Assembly: GCA_019550975.1 (NCBI GenBank)
Contig: SDWH01000020.1
Location: forward strand, 1 to 64,000
Origin: Bacteroidales bacterium SW299
GTDB taxonomy: Bacteria; Bacteroidota; Bacteroidia; Bacteroidales; Bacteroidaceae
DNA: 64,000 bases
Direction: 5' to 3'
Position numbers and translations under genes: made by a program. Positions 45,172 through 53,637 of the stretch are shown one piece after another. Each line of letters opens with the position of its first letter. Positions within the stretch are counted from its first letter, which is position 1. Below the pieces are notes generated by a model. The model saw only the letters and a list, made by a program, of their open reading frames with translations, was not told the DNA's origin and did not search any database.

Positions 45172-45255
45172 TATCTCCAGCCTGGAGATATGTATCTTTA
45201 GCCTAAAGATATGCATCTCTAAGCTGAAGATATGCATCTTCAGGCTGAAGACAGA
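45172..45255. repeat. four tandem 21 bp palindromic repeats
   Basis: Units start at 45172, 45193, 45214 and 45235. The first is ATCTCCA-gcc-TGGAGAT and the second ATCTTTA-gcc-TAAAGAT, so both arms changed together and the stem was kept. The third and fourth (ATCTCTA/TGAAGAT, ATCTTCA/TGAAGAC) also pair. They sit between convergent potD and mdh. A related two-unit array is at 52900. Confidence 0.8.
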
Positions 45256-45317
45256 GATTCGACCAAGAAAGCTGGGGTTATTATCGCAGCCTGACAAAAT
45301 TTTCAGACAAAAAAATC

Positions 45318-45347
45318 AGGGCTGACTTCGTTTGTGAAGCCAGCCCT
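45318..45347. terminator. bidirectional terminator between potD and mdh
   Basis: AGGGCTGACTTC and GAAGCCAGCCCT form a 12 bp stem with one mismatch, followed by TTTT and preceded by AAAAAA, so it can end both the potABCD and the mdh transcripts. Confidence 0.75.
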
Positions 45348-45488
45348 TTTCGGCTAGAAATGCTGCTGCCCGACAAATGCCCGTAACCTAAGCAAAGCGT
45401 ATAATCCGGCACACAGCCATCTATTCTTATTCAGTTCCTCCGGCATGTCCAAAGACAATCCGCGAGGTCAGATTCGCAGAATCCTCAA

Positions 45489-46490
45489 TTACTTGATGTT
45501 CGGGTTCAGCTTGTTCCATTCTGAAATTGCAGGAAGAACGCCCATAGCGATAACTTCATCACGCAATTCGCAGAGATGAGCATAGCTCTTGTCCAAAGCA
45601 GCCTGTTCTTCCGGAGTTCCGTTCAAAGCAGCGCAGTGGCAGCCGTCAGCAGAGATTGAAGTTTCCCAAGCCATCATGATGTGGTCGTACTTGTCGTTTG
45701 AGATGTAAGTGCCGGCCGGCCAGCGGAATGCTTTTCCGCCCATAGCTGCACCGATCATTTCGATAGATACGTAAGCCGGGCTCTGGAATGAAGAACGTCC
45801 GCGCAGAGCGATGATGTTAGCTCCGCCCTTAGTAACTTTCTGCTGGATTTCAGCCCATGTTTCTTTCGGCAGTGCGTCAGTGCCAATGATGTCAATCAGC
45901 GGCTTGCCGTTCACCTTAGCTGTAGAAGCGAATACAGCCATCTGTTCGCCGTGTCCGCCGTATGTGCGGCAGTTTTCAACAGCGTCCATAGATACGCCGA
46001 AATACTTGGCCAGTTCGCTGCGCAGACGGGTTGAGTCAAGAGCAGCCAAAGTTGTAACCTGAGAAGGTTTCAATCCTGAATACAGCAAAGTGATCAGTCC
46101 GGTGATGTCGGCCGGGTTGAAGATAACCACAATGTGCTTAACATCCGGGCAGTACTGCTTAACGTTCTTTCCGAATTCTTCAGCGATGGCTGCATTGCCT
46201 TTCAACAGATCTTCGCGAGTCATGCCGGCTTTACGGGCAGCGCCTCCTGAGTTTACGATATATTTAGCACCAGTCAGAGCTTCTTTGATGTCAGAAGTGA
46301 AGGTTACGTTTACACCTTCGAAACCGCAGTGATACAATTCTTCAGCCACGCCTTCCAACCCCGGAGCATACGGGTCGTACAAACAGATGTTAGGAGTAAG
46401 GCCCATCATGATAGCAGTCTGAGCCATGTTAGAACCGATCATACCGGCAGCACCAACGATGGTAAGCTTTTCGTTTGTAATAAATTCCAT
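45489..46490 (-). CDS. mdh: malate dehydrogenase
   Basis: This 333-residue NAD-dependent dehydrogenase has a Rossmann motif (TIVGAAGMIGSNMAQ), IVNSGGAARKAGMTREDLLK (the mobile loop with catalytic Arg residues), FNPADITGL, LAALDSTRLRSELA and the catalytic His in TYGGHGEQM. It interconverts malate and oxaloacetate, part of the fumarate-succinate route central to Bacteroides fermentation. A -7 element TATCTTTG (minus strand, 46547-46554) precedes it by about 57 nt. Confidence 0.95.
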   Translation of the reverse strand: MEFITNEKLTIVGAAGMIGSNMAQTAIMMGLTPNICLYDPYAPGLEGVAEELYHCGFEGVNVTFTSDIKEALTGAKYIVNSGGAARKAGMTREDLLKGNAAIAEEFGKNVKQYCPDVKHIVVIFNPADITGLITLLYSGLKPSQVTTLAALDSTRLRSELAKYFGVSMDAVENCRTYGGHGEQMAVFASTAKVNGKPLIDIIGTDALPKETWAEIQQKVTKGGANIIALRGRSSFQSPAYVSIEMIGAAMGGKAFRWPAGTYISNDKYDHIMMAWETSISADGCHCAALNGTPEEQAALDKSYAHLCELRDEVIAMGVLPAISEWNKLNPNIK

Positions 46491-46546
46491 AATTCTTAAT
46501 GTTTTAAGTTTATAGTATAAGTGTATGGTTTTCTTTTTTTACACCG

Positions 46547-46554
46547 CAAAGATA
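46547..46554 (-). promoter_or_regulatory. -7 element of mdh
   Basis: TATCTTTG on the minus strand, 57 nt before the mdh start codon. The -33 element is not clear. Confidence 0.5.
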
Positions 46555-46695
46555 AAAAAGTTCTTCATTAAACGAGCATTCCACTCGGTGTAAAAATTGT
46601 TACAAAACATATCCGCGAGTCCAATTACGGAAAAATTTCACTATTTTTAGTCATAGCCTGCCCTTTTTGCAAAGAGCAGGTTACATTTTGAAACC

Positions 46696-47784
46696 TCATT
46701 TCCTGAACGGCGGCTTGACAACCATTGCCTTCAACTTCCGTCCGCGATTGTCCAGAAAGATCTCGGAAGACGGTTTTGAGTATTCTGTCTTCACGTATCC
46801 CAAACCTATTCCGATCTTCCTTATCGGGGACATTGTGCCCGAAGTCACATGACCGATTTCATTGCCGTCTGCATCCGTCAGCTTGTATCCGTGGCGCGGG
46901 ATGCCGCGATCGATCATCTCAAAACCTACCAGCTTGCGCGAAACGCCTTCGGCCTTCTGCCGCTCAAGAATGGAACGGGCCGTGAAATTCTTGCCGTCAA
47001 CAAACTTCGTAATCCATCCCAGTCCGGCCTCGATAGGCGAAGTCGTGTCGTCAATGTCGTTTCCATACAGGCAGAATCCCATTTCCATACGGAGCGTATC
47101 GCGCGCCCCCAGTCCGATCGGCTTGATTCCGAACTCTGCTCCGGCATCAAAAACAGCATTCCATATCTTTATGGCATCTTCCGGACGGAAATACAGTTCG
47201 AAGCCTCCCGCTCCAGTATATCCCGTGTTGGAGATGATCACTTCAGGCACTCCGGCCAGTTCGCCCACTCTAAATGTATAATAGGCAATTTCAGAAAGAT
47301 CCAGCGATGTCAGTTTCTGAAGCGTCGGCAACGCTTTCGGTCCTTGCACCGCCAACTGTCCGATACGGTCGGAAGAGTTTTCAAGCACAGCCCCCGCACG
47401 GTTGTGCGCAACACACCAGTTCCAGTCCTTGTCGATATTCGCTGCATTGACCACCATCATGTATTTGTCGCCGCCGTAATCATACACAACAAGGTCATCC
47501 ACAATGCCCCCTTCTTCGTTCGGCAGACAAGAATACTGCACTTTTCCCGGAACAAGAGCCGCTGCATTGTTTGACGTCACGTCCTGCAGAAATTCAAGCG
47601 CATGGGGACCTTTCACCCAGAATTCGCCCATGTGCGACACGTCAAATACTCCCACACCGTTGCATACGGTCAGGTGTTCTTCAATAATGCCGGCAGGATA
47701 CTCAATCGGCATATTATAGCCGGCAAATTCATGCATTTTAGCACCGAGAGCTATGTGAATCTCGGTAAACGGAGTCGTTTTCAT
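46696..47784 (-). CDS. gcvT: glycine cleavage system aminomethyltransferase (T protein)
   Basis: This 362-residue protein has the folate-binding GcvT features: [65 protein letters not shown] and the C-terminal [11 protein letters not shown]. It transfers the methylene group from the H-protein-bound aminomethyl moiety to tetrahydrofolate, releasing ammonia. The other glycine cleavage genes are not nearby. It is followed downstream on the same strand by no close gene. Confidence 0.95.
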   Translation of the reverse strand: MKTTPFTEIHIALGAKMHEFAGYNMPIEYPAGIIEEHLTVCNGVGVFDVSHMGEFWVKGPHALEFLQDVTSNNAAALVPGKVQYSCLPNEEGGIVDDLVVYDYGGDKYMMVVNAANIDKDWNWCVAHNRAGAVLENSSDRIGQLAVQGPKALPTLQKLTSLDLSEIAYYTFRVGELAGVPEVIISNTGYTGAGGFELYFRPEDAIKIWNAVFDAGAEFGIKPIGLGARDTLRMEMGFCLYGNDIDDTTSPIEAGLGWITKFVDGKNFTARSILERQKAEGVSRKLVGFEMIDRGIPRHGYKLTDADGNEIGHVTSGTMSPIRKIGIGLGYVKTEYSKPSSEIFLDNRGRKLKAMVVKPPFRK

Positions 47785-47811
47785 ATATCATAAAGTATTA
47801 AGGTCGTAAAA

Positions 47812-47940
47812 GAAAAACACGCAAAGAAACTGAAGCCTGCACAGAGGCGCAAAGACACAGAATCCTTCGAAAAAGCAGATGCCACACAAAAAGGCAAATC
47901 CATATTGACTGTTCTGAGCCCGGCGCTTCTGCGCTTTTGG
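47812..47940. repeat. degenerate intergenic inverted repeat
   Basis: CACAGAGGCGCAAAGACACAG at 47840 resembles CACAGAGCCGCCAAGCCACA at 38236, and a GCGCTTCTGCGCTTT segment near 47919 forms the opposing arm, so the same intergenic repeat type occurs in both places. No gene is visible here. Confidence 0.4.
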
Positions 47941-47950
47941 CGGAAATCCA

Positions 47951-49177
47951 TCAATACCTCTTGGCCGTCAGTTCAGCAATCTTCACCACCACTTTCATGG
48001 CTTTTTCAATAGACTGCACGGGAACAAACTCATAGCGTCCGTGGAAATTCAGTCCTCCGGCAAAGATATTCGGACACGGAAGCCCCTTGAACGAGAGCTG
48101 AGCACCGTCTGTTCCGCCGCGAATGGCCTTCACCTTCGGCTCCACTCCGGTTTCCTGCATGGCGGCAAAAGCCAGGTCAATAATATGCATCAAAGGCTCT
48201 ACTTGCTGACGCATGTTATAATACTGGTCTTTCAATTCGACGGAAACAGTGCCTTCACCGTATTTCTCGTTCAGTTTACCTGCACATTCAAGCATCAGAC
48301 ACTTCCGCGCTTCAAACTTTTCACGGTCGTGGTCGCGGATAATATAGCTGACAGAAGTATGCTCAACCTCTCCCTCCATTCCTACCAGATGGAAAAATCC
48401 TTCATATCCCTCTGTTTTTGCAGGAGTTTCACCAGACGGAAGCATCGACACAAATTCATTGGCAACAAGCAAAGAATTGATCATTTTATTCTTTGCATAG
48501 CCCGGATGTACATTCAGTCCCTTCACGCTGACCGTTGCAGAAGCTGCGTTAAAGTTTTCAAACTCGAGTTCGCCCACTTCTCCTCCGTCCATCGTGTAAG
48601 CCCACTTGGCACCGAACTTCTCGACATCAAACTTATGCGCTCCCAGTCCGATCTCTTCGTCCGGGTTAAATCCTATGCGGATATCTCCGTGTTCTATTTC
48701 CGGATGTTCCAATAAATAGGCCACCGCTCCTACAATCTCTGCAATGCCGGCCTTGTCATCAGCTCCCAGCAATGTATGGCCGTCGGTCACTATCAGGTCT
48801 TCGCCCACATGGTCAAGCAGTTCCGGAAAACTTTTCGGCGAAAGCACGATGTGGTCATCGGCCGAAAGCACGATATCTGTTCCGTCATACTTTTCTACTA
48901 TCCTCGGCTTCACGTTCTCGCCGCTCATGTCCGGACTTGTATCCATATGGGCGATAAATCCGATCACAGGAATCGGACGGGAAACATTTGAAGGCAAAGT
49001 CGCGAACAAATATCCGTTTTCATCCAAAGATATATCCTTCAATCCCAGTTCCTCGAGTTCTGTCTTCAAGTATCTTGCAAACACCATCTGCTTTTCAGTG
49101 CTCGGAGTCACGCCGGCAGATTCATCCGACTGCGTATCGAATGAAACATACTTCAAAAATCGTTCTATAATTGTCAT
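47951..49177 (-). CDS. pepT: peptidase T (tripeptidase)
   Basis: I start this 408-residue enzyme at ATG 49177 ([20 protein letters not shown]). M20-family zinc motifs are present: [36 protein letters not shown] (catalytic Glu) and [15 protein letters not shown] with the distal ligands. It removes N-terminal residues from tripeptides in the cytoplasm. It is divergent from the barrel-protein gene at 49370. Confidence 0.95.
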   Translation of the reverse strand: MTIIERFLKYVSFDTQSDESAGVTPSTEKQMVFARYLKTELEELGLKDISLDENGYLFATLPSNVSRPIPVIGFIAHMDTSPDMSGENVKPRIVEKYDGTDIVLSADDHIVLSPKSFPELLDHVGEDLIVTDGHTLLGADDKAGIAEIVGAVAYLLEHPEIEHGDIRIGFNPDEEIGLGAHKFDVEKFGAKWAYTMDGGEVGELEFENFNAASATVSVKGLNVHPGYAKNKMINSLLVANEFVSMLPSGETPAKTEGYEGFFHLVGMEGEVEHTSVSYIIRDHDREKFEARKCLMLECAGKLNEKYGEGTVSVELKDQYYNMRQQVEPLMHIIDLAFAAMQETGVEPKVKAIRGGTDGAQLSFKGLPCPNIFAGGLNFHGRYEFVPVQSIEKAMKVVVKIAELTAKRY

Positions 49178-49369
49178 AAAATCACTCTTTAAATCAATGG
49201 TAAAAATAATCAATAACCCTCGAATGACCAAAAAGATTGCTCTTTTTTCGATTCTTTATAATAATAAAGCCCGAAAACAGTTGCCGCTAAACAAACGTTA
49301 TATGAATAAAGTTTTGTATTTTTGCCAAGGTTAAGAAAACCGCTTTTCCAATCAAACGAACCGATCCGA

Positions 49370-50620
49370 ATGAGAAAAGAAATACTTTTGTGCATAACAA
49401 TCCTGCAACTCGTCGTTTTCCGCGTTACTGCCCAAGAGCCTACAGCCGCAAAAGAGAACTTGACGGAACAGACAACTGCATACAACGACAGCATCCGGCA
49501 TGCACGAAAACAGGCAGCCAAAGAACTGCGCAGACAAAAAATCGCAAACAGGAATTTCCACTATAACATTTTGGGAGGACCGAGCTACACGCCCGACTTC
49601 GGTGTTCTGGTGGGCGGAAGCGCGCTGATGACATTCCGCATCAATCCGAAAGACACTGCCATGCGCCGTTCTGTCGTACCGGCAGCACTGGCATTCATGT
49701 TCAACGGAGGGCTGAATGTATTTGTCAAGCCCCAGCTGTTCTTCAAGAACGACAAATTCCGCATTTTCGGACAGTTCTCTTACAAAAACACGCAAGAAAA
49801 CTTTTACGGAGTCGGCTATGACACGAACAAGAATTACGTAAGAAGCGACACAACCAGCCAGTACAGGTACAGCGGAATACAGATAAACCCTTGGTTTCTG
49901 TTCAGAATCGGAGAGAGCAACTTCTTTGCCGGCCCTCAAGTAGACATCACCTACGACCACATCACCGATCCTGCCAAACACATGATTGACCAGCCCGACT
50001 ACGTCAGAGCGGGAGGCACGGATGAAGGATACAAGAATTTCAGTTCGGGAATCGGTTTCCTCGCCACATACGACACGCGCGACGTGCCAGCCAACCCATA
50101 CAAAGGAATCTACCTGAACGTATCAGGGCTTTTGTATGAAAAGTTCCTCGGAAGCAACACCAACTTCTACCGCATAGAGCTGGACTACCGCCAATACCTC
50201 AATGTAGGGAAACGGAGGGTGCTGGCATGGACCGTGCAAAGCAAGCATACTTTCGGTAAAGACAAAGACATCCCCCTCAACAAATATGTGCTTACGGGAA
50301 CTCCTTTCGACTTGCGCGGATATTACCAGGGACAATACCGCGACAAGTCATCCCATCTGGCCATCGTGGAATACCGGCACATGTTCAATACCGACAAAAG
50401 CAACTGGATAAAGAAAGTGCTAAACCGCCTCGGGTTCGTGGCGTGGGGAGGATGCGGATTCATGGGTCCCAATCCGGGCAAGGTTGAAGGAGTGCTTCCC
50501 AATGCCGGCCTCGGACTGCGCATAGAGGTGCAGCCGCGGATGAACGTGCGCCTCGATCTGGGAAGGGACTTCACAAACAGACAGAACCTGTTCTACTTCA
50601 ACATGACAGAAGCATTCTGA
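49370..50620 (+). CDS. Omp85-type outer-membrane beta-barrel protein
   Basis: I start this 416-residue protein at ATG 49370 (MRKEILLCITILQLVVFRVT), just after a -7 element TATTTTTG at 49317. A signal peptide and a charged helical linker (SIRHARKQAAKELRRQK) precede a surface-antigen barrel with GIGFLATYDTRDVPANPYKG, FDLRGYYQGQYRD and the final LDLGRDFTNRQNLFYFNMTE plus AF. POTRA domains are absent, unlike BamA or TamA. It may secrete or anchor a partner or help in lipid transport. The partner is unknown. Confidence 0.8.
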   Translation: MRKEILLCITILQLVVFRVTAQEPTAAKENLTEQTTAYNDSIRHARKQAAKELRRQKIANRNFHYNILGGPSYTPDFGVLVGGSALMTFRINPKDTAMRRSVVPAALAFMFNGGLNVFVKPQLFFKNDKFRIFGQFSYKNTQENFYGVGYDTNKNYVRSDTTSQYRYSGIQINPWFLFRIGESNFFAGPQVDITYDHITDPAKHMIDQPDYVRAGGTDEGYKNFSSGIGFLATYDTRDVPANPYKGIYLNVSGLLYEKFLGSNTNFYRIELDYRQYLNVGKRRVLAWTVQSKHTFGKDKDIPLNKYVLTGTPFDLRGYYQGQYRDKSSHLAIVEYRHMFNTDKSNWIKKVLNRLGFVAWGGCGFMGPNPGKVEGVLPNAGLGLRIEVQPRMNVRLDLGRDFTNRQNLFYFNMTEAF

Positions 50621-50793
50621 AGCCCCCCTCAAGCCTGCAAGTCTGGCACACGCCAGGAAAAATCCTGAACAAAACGGCACGGAGAAACCGGTTTTCACAA
50701 AAGTGGAATCCGTATTTTCTCCGTGCCGCCGCTTCTTTATATTCGCATTGTCCTTATCGCAACACACTTTTCCGGAAGAAGCCCGCGCTGCTG

Positions 50794-52200
50794 TCAGAAG
50801 CAGCTTGACCCGTCAAAACAATGGGTGCAGACCTTGCATTTCGGCAGTCCGATCGCTTCAATCAGAGTTTCCAGCGTATTGAACCGCAGGGAAGTCAGGC
50901 CGAAACGGGCACGTATACGCTCAACCAGCGCATTATATTCCGGAGAATCCGTCGTAGCATATTTGTCCAGTTTCGCATTCTCGTCCCCTTCAATCTCTTT
51001 AATGATGCGGCGGGTTATCAGTTCCATGTCGCTCTTCGACGAAGTGAAGCCGATAAAAGGACAGCCGTAAATCAGGGGCGGACACGCAATGCGCATGTGC
51101 ACTTCCTTTGCTCCATACTCATAGAGAATCTTCACATTGTCGCGCAACTGGGTGCCCCGCACAATCGAATCGTCGCAAAACAGCATCCGCTTGCCTTGAA
51201 GCATCGAGCGGTTCGGTATCAGCTTCATCTTTGCCACCAGCGAGCGCATGCTCTGATTGCTCGGCGTAAAGCTGCGCGGCCAGGTTGGCGTATATTTGGC
51301 AATCGCGCGATGGTAAGGCACGCCTTTTCCTTCAGCATATCCCAAAGCCATGCCAACGCCCGAATCCGGGATTCCGCACACACAGTCTACTTCCGACGTG
51401 TCGGTCTTTCCCATCTTGTAGCCGCTGGTAAAGCGCACTTCCTCTACATTCCGGCCCTCATAGCACGATACGGGGAATCCATAATACACCCACAGGAACG
51501 AACAAACCTGCATCTGCTCGTTCGGCTTGCGCATCTGCTCCAGCCCGTCGGCACGCATGCGGATAATTTCTCCAGGCCCTACATACCGGTCTATCTCATA
51601 ATCCAGGTTAGGGAAACTGCTCGACTCGCTTGTAGCAGCGTATGCGCCTTCTTTCTTTCCGATTACAATAGGCGTGCGTCCCCATTTGTCGCGGGCCACG
51701 ATAATTCCGTCTTCGGTGAGGATCAGCATCGAGCAAGATCCCTTTATCTTCTTGAACACATTTTCAATGCCGTCAACAAAATCCTTGCCTTGCACAATCA
51801 GCAGAGCCACAAGCTCAGTCTGGTTTGTCTTGCTCATGCTCATTTCAGAAAAGTGCATGTTGTTCTGAAGCATCTCAGCCACCAGCTCCTCCATGTTGTT
51901 TATCTTCGCCACAGTTACGATGGCAAATTTTCCCAGATGAGAATTGATCATAATTGGCTGCGGATCAGTGTCGCTGATTATCCCTATCCCCGCCTTGCCG
52001 CGGAATCCCGGAAGCTCGCCTTCAAACTTCGTGCGGAAATATGAACTTTCCAGGTTATGGATTGAACGCATGAACCCTTCGCCTTCAGCATAAGTTGCCA
52101 TACCGGCCCGCTTGGTTCCCAAATGTGAATTATAGTCCGTACCGTAAAACAAGTCGGTAACGCATTCAGCCTTAGAGACTGTACCGAAAAAACCACCCAT
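50794..52200 (-). CDS. PurF-like amidophosphoribosyltransferase lacking the catalytic Cys
   Basis: This 468-residue protein has the Ntn-hydrolase glutaminase domain and a phosphoribosyltransferase domain with the PRPP loop LFCDDSIVRGTQ and GIPDSGVGMALGYAEG. PurF starts with Cys after Met removal (MCGI), but here the start reads MGGFFGT, so the nucleophile for glutamine hydrolysis is missing. It may use ammonia or have another role. A Cys-rich tail (CKVCTHCFDGSSC) is also present. Bacteroides genomes usually hold a second, normal PurF. The -7 element TAATTTTG is at 52243-52250 (minus). Confidence 0.85.
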   Translation of the reverse strand: MGGFFGTVSKAECVTDLFYGTDYNSHLGTKRAGMATYAEGEGFMRSIHNLESSYFRTKFEGELPGFRGKAGIGIISDTDPQPIMINSHLGKFAIVTVAKINNMEELVAEMLQNNMHFSEMSMSKTNQTELVALLIVQGKDFVDGIENVFKKIKGSCSMLILTEDGIIVARDKWGRTPIVIGKKEGAYAATSESSSFPNLDYEIDRYVGPGEIIRMRADGLEQMRKPNEQMQVCSFLWVYYGFPVSCYEGRNVEEVRFTSGYKMGKTDTSEVDCVCGIPDSGVGMALGYAEGKGVPYHRAIAKYTPTWPRSFTPSNQSMRSLVAKMKLIPNRSMLQGKRMLFCDDSIVRGTQLRDNVKILYEYGAKEVHMRIACPPLIYGCPFIGFTSSKSDMELITRRIIKEIEGDENAKLDKYATTDSPEYNALVERIRARFGLTSLRFNTLETLIEAIGLPKCKVCTHCFDGSSCF

Positions 52201-52242
52201 TCTTTTATTCTTAAAAAATTAATTTGTTGTTTGATTCGGCTG

Positions 52243-52250
52243 CAAAATTA
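52243..52250 (-). promoter_or_regulatory. -7 element of the PurF-like gene
   Basis: TAATTTTG on the minus strand, 43 nt before the start codon of the PurF-like gene, fits TAnnTTTG. Confidence 0.5.
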
Positions 52251-52404
52251 CGGAAAAAACGGGAAAAACGAACGAAGACATACGACAAACTAAAAAAAGG
52301 AAACAACTATTTAAACAATCCGGCCCCCGCAATTGTTATTAATGAAAATAACAGAGAGAATCTGCATATTCTCAAACTTGACTAAACTTCATTATGTACA
52401 CAAG

Positions 52405-52432
52405 CCACCGCAACAACACCGGTGGTTTTTTT
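52405..52432 (+). terminator. plus-strand terminator without a plus-strand gene
   Basis: CCACCG and CGGTGG form a stem around a 9 nt loop and are followed by eight T. No plus-strand gene ends here. A short transcript from the region 52250-52400, which includes a short frame starting at 52339, would be its natural client. Confidence 0.6.
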
Positions 52433-52463
52433 TATTTTCTCCCCGGGCGAGGGACAACGCACA

Positions 52464-52494
52464 AAAGAGGCGGATCATGACAACCCGCCTCTTT
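52464..52494 (-). terminator. terminator of the SRP RNA/tRNA-Thr unit
   Basis: On the minus strand AAAGAGGCGG and CCGCCTCTTT form a perfect 10 bp stem directly after the second tRNA-Thr gene, followed by TTGTG. Confidence 0.7.
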
Positions 52495-52496
52495 CG

Positions 52497-52570
52497 AGCC
52501 TCTTGTCGGATTCGAACCAACGACCCCGAGATTACAAATCACGTGCTCTGGCCAACTGAGCTAAAGAGGC
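52497..52570 (-). tRNA. tRNA-Thr (anticodon TGT), copy 2
   Basis: The 74 nt minus-strand sequence folds as a tRNA: acceptor GCCTCTT/AAGAGGC, D-arm AGCTCAGTTGGCCAGAGC, anticodon loop TTTGTAA with TGT, and T-arm GTTGGTTCGAATCCGAC. It is identical to the copy at 52595. The 3' CCA is not encoded. Confidence 0.95.
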
Positions 52571-52594
52571 AAAAACCATATGTCTGTTAACTTG

Positions 52595-52668
52595 AGCCTC
52601 TTGTCGGATTCGAACCAACGACCCCGAGATTACAAATCACGTGCTCTGGCCAACTGAGCTAAAGAGGC
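52595..52668 (-). tRNA. tRNA-Thr (anticodon TGT), copy 1
   Basis: It is identical over 74 nt to the tRNA at 52497 and lies 24 nt upstream of it on the same strand. It directly follows the SRP RNA and shares its promoter. Confidence 0.95.
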
Positions 52669-52672
52669 GGGT

Positions 52673-52768
52673 GGGTAAGCTTGCCATATCGCGCCGCTAC
52701 AACCAACTACCTTTGCTGCGATCAAGCCCTGGAGGATTCGAAGGGAGCTGGCCGTATGGGACTTACCC
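52673..52768 (-). ncRNA. ffs: small signal recognition particle RNA (4.5S type)
   Basis: On the minus strand GGGTAAG and CTTACCC close a long hairpin, extended by CCATA/TATGG. Its apex reads CAGGGCTTGATCGCAGCA then AAGGTA. This aligns with the conserved SRP core CAGG-N-C-(GGAAGG)-N-AGCA-NN-GGTA, with TTGA in place of the usual GGAA tetraloop region. The RNA pairs with Ffh to target membrane proteins. The mature 5' end may extend to about 52805. Two tRNA-Thr genes follow. Confidence 0.8.
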
Positions 52769-52815
52769 GTGTTTAGCAGTCAGAATCAGGCATACGCCCT
52801 ATCCGATTGCGGGTG

Positions 52816-52845
52816 CAAAGGTAGACATATTTTTTGAACATGCAA
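52816..52845 (-). promoter_or_regulatory. promoter of the SRP RNA/tRNA-Thr unit
   Basis: On the minus strand TTG (52843-52845), a 19 nt spacer and TACCTTTG (52816-52823) fit the Bacteroides promoter consensus. Confidence 0.65.
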
Positions 52846-52899
52846 TACATTTCATGAAAAAAAGCGAAGAAAAGCACAAAAACAGCCCGGAACATTCTT

Positions 52900-52941
52900 T
52901 ATCTCCAGGCTGAAGATATGTATCTTTAGGCTGGAGATGAA
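52900..52941. repeat. two tandem 21 bp repeats forming one 38 nt palindrome
   Basis: Units start at 52900 and 52921. The left arm ATCTCCAGGCTGAAGATA pairs with TATCTTTAGGCTGGAGAT with two non-Watson-Crick positions and a TG loop. The unit is the same as at 45172, but here pairing is between neighbours. Confidence 0.7.
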
Positions 52942-53090
52942 GATCGGGCCTTTGCAAATTCAGGTTTCCGATACCTCCAACCTTGCCGGAAACGCCGTTT
53001 TTTTACGAAAGAGAGCGATTTTTCATGTTTTTATATAGCAAGGAAAACTGAAAAACCGTACTTTTGTAGGCGTTATTTAATAATAAGTAC

Positions 53091-53630
53091 ATGACCACCG
53101 AACGACCGATAACATTACAAGAATACGCAATGCGTTTCGGCACCTATATGGGGCTTTTCTGGATTTTCAAGTTCATATTCTTGCCTGCGGGCTTCTCAGT
53201 CCCCATACTCCAGCTGCTGTTCTTCTTGATGACATGCTTCGTCCCCTTTCTGGGACTGATTTATACACGACGCTACAGAGAAGTCTATTGCGAAGGCTAC
53301 CTGCCTTTCGGAAGAGCATTCCTGTTTTCCGTGTCAATGTATCTTTTCGCCTCCCTGCTCACCGCAGCGGCCCATTACATCTATTTCCGCTACATCGACG
53401 GGGGATACCTCATCACAGAATATACCGCGCAGCTGAATGCGCTGAAGGAAACGGCATCCGAAGAACTGAAAGCGACAATCGAACAAGTAGACGGCGCGCT
53501 GACCGTCATTTCATCGCTTTCTCCGCTGGAGATGACTTTCCAGCTTCTCTCCCAAAACTTCTTCTGCGGACTGTTCCTGTCGCTCCCGACAGCGCTGTTT
53601 GCCATGAGATATAAAAGAAAACAGAAATAG
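53091..53630 (+). CDS. DUF4199 membrane protein
   Basis: This 179-residue inner-membrane protein has four hydrophobic segments (near 18-32, 36-58, 73-95 and 150-172) and the DUF4199 style, with a helical extramembrane stretch (LNALKETASEELKATIEQVD). It opens a tight six-gene operon (gaps of 4-8 nt or overlaps) with the GT2, DUF6452, DUF6048, MntP and ApbE genes. A -7 element TACTTTTG is at 53059-53066. The role is unknown. DUF4199 genes commonly precede a GT2 gene in Bacteroidetes. Confidence 0.85.
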   Translation: MTTERPITLQEYAMRFGTYMGLFWIFKFIFLPAGFSVPILQLLFFLMTCFVPFLGLIYTRRYREVYCEGYLPFGRAFLFSVSMYLFASLLTAAAHYIYFRYIDGGYLITEYTAQLNALKETASEELKATIEQVDGALTVISSLSPLEMTFQLLSQNFFCGLFLSLPTALFAMRYKRKQK

Positions 53631-53637
53631 TAAGATT

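Noticed and set aside
46849..47574. 241-codon frame antisense to gcvT
   Set aside because: The minus-strand frame encodes a complete, well conserved GcvT. The antisense product has no domain.
50821..52044. 407-codon frame antisense to the PurF-like gene
   Set aside because: Shadow of a clearly conserved gene. Product is low-complexity and rich in Arg and His.
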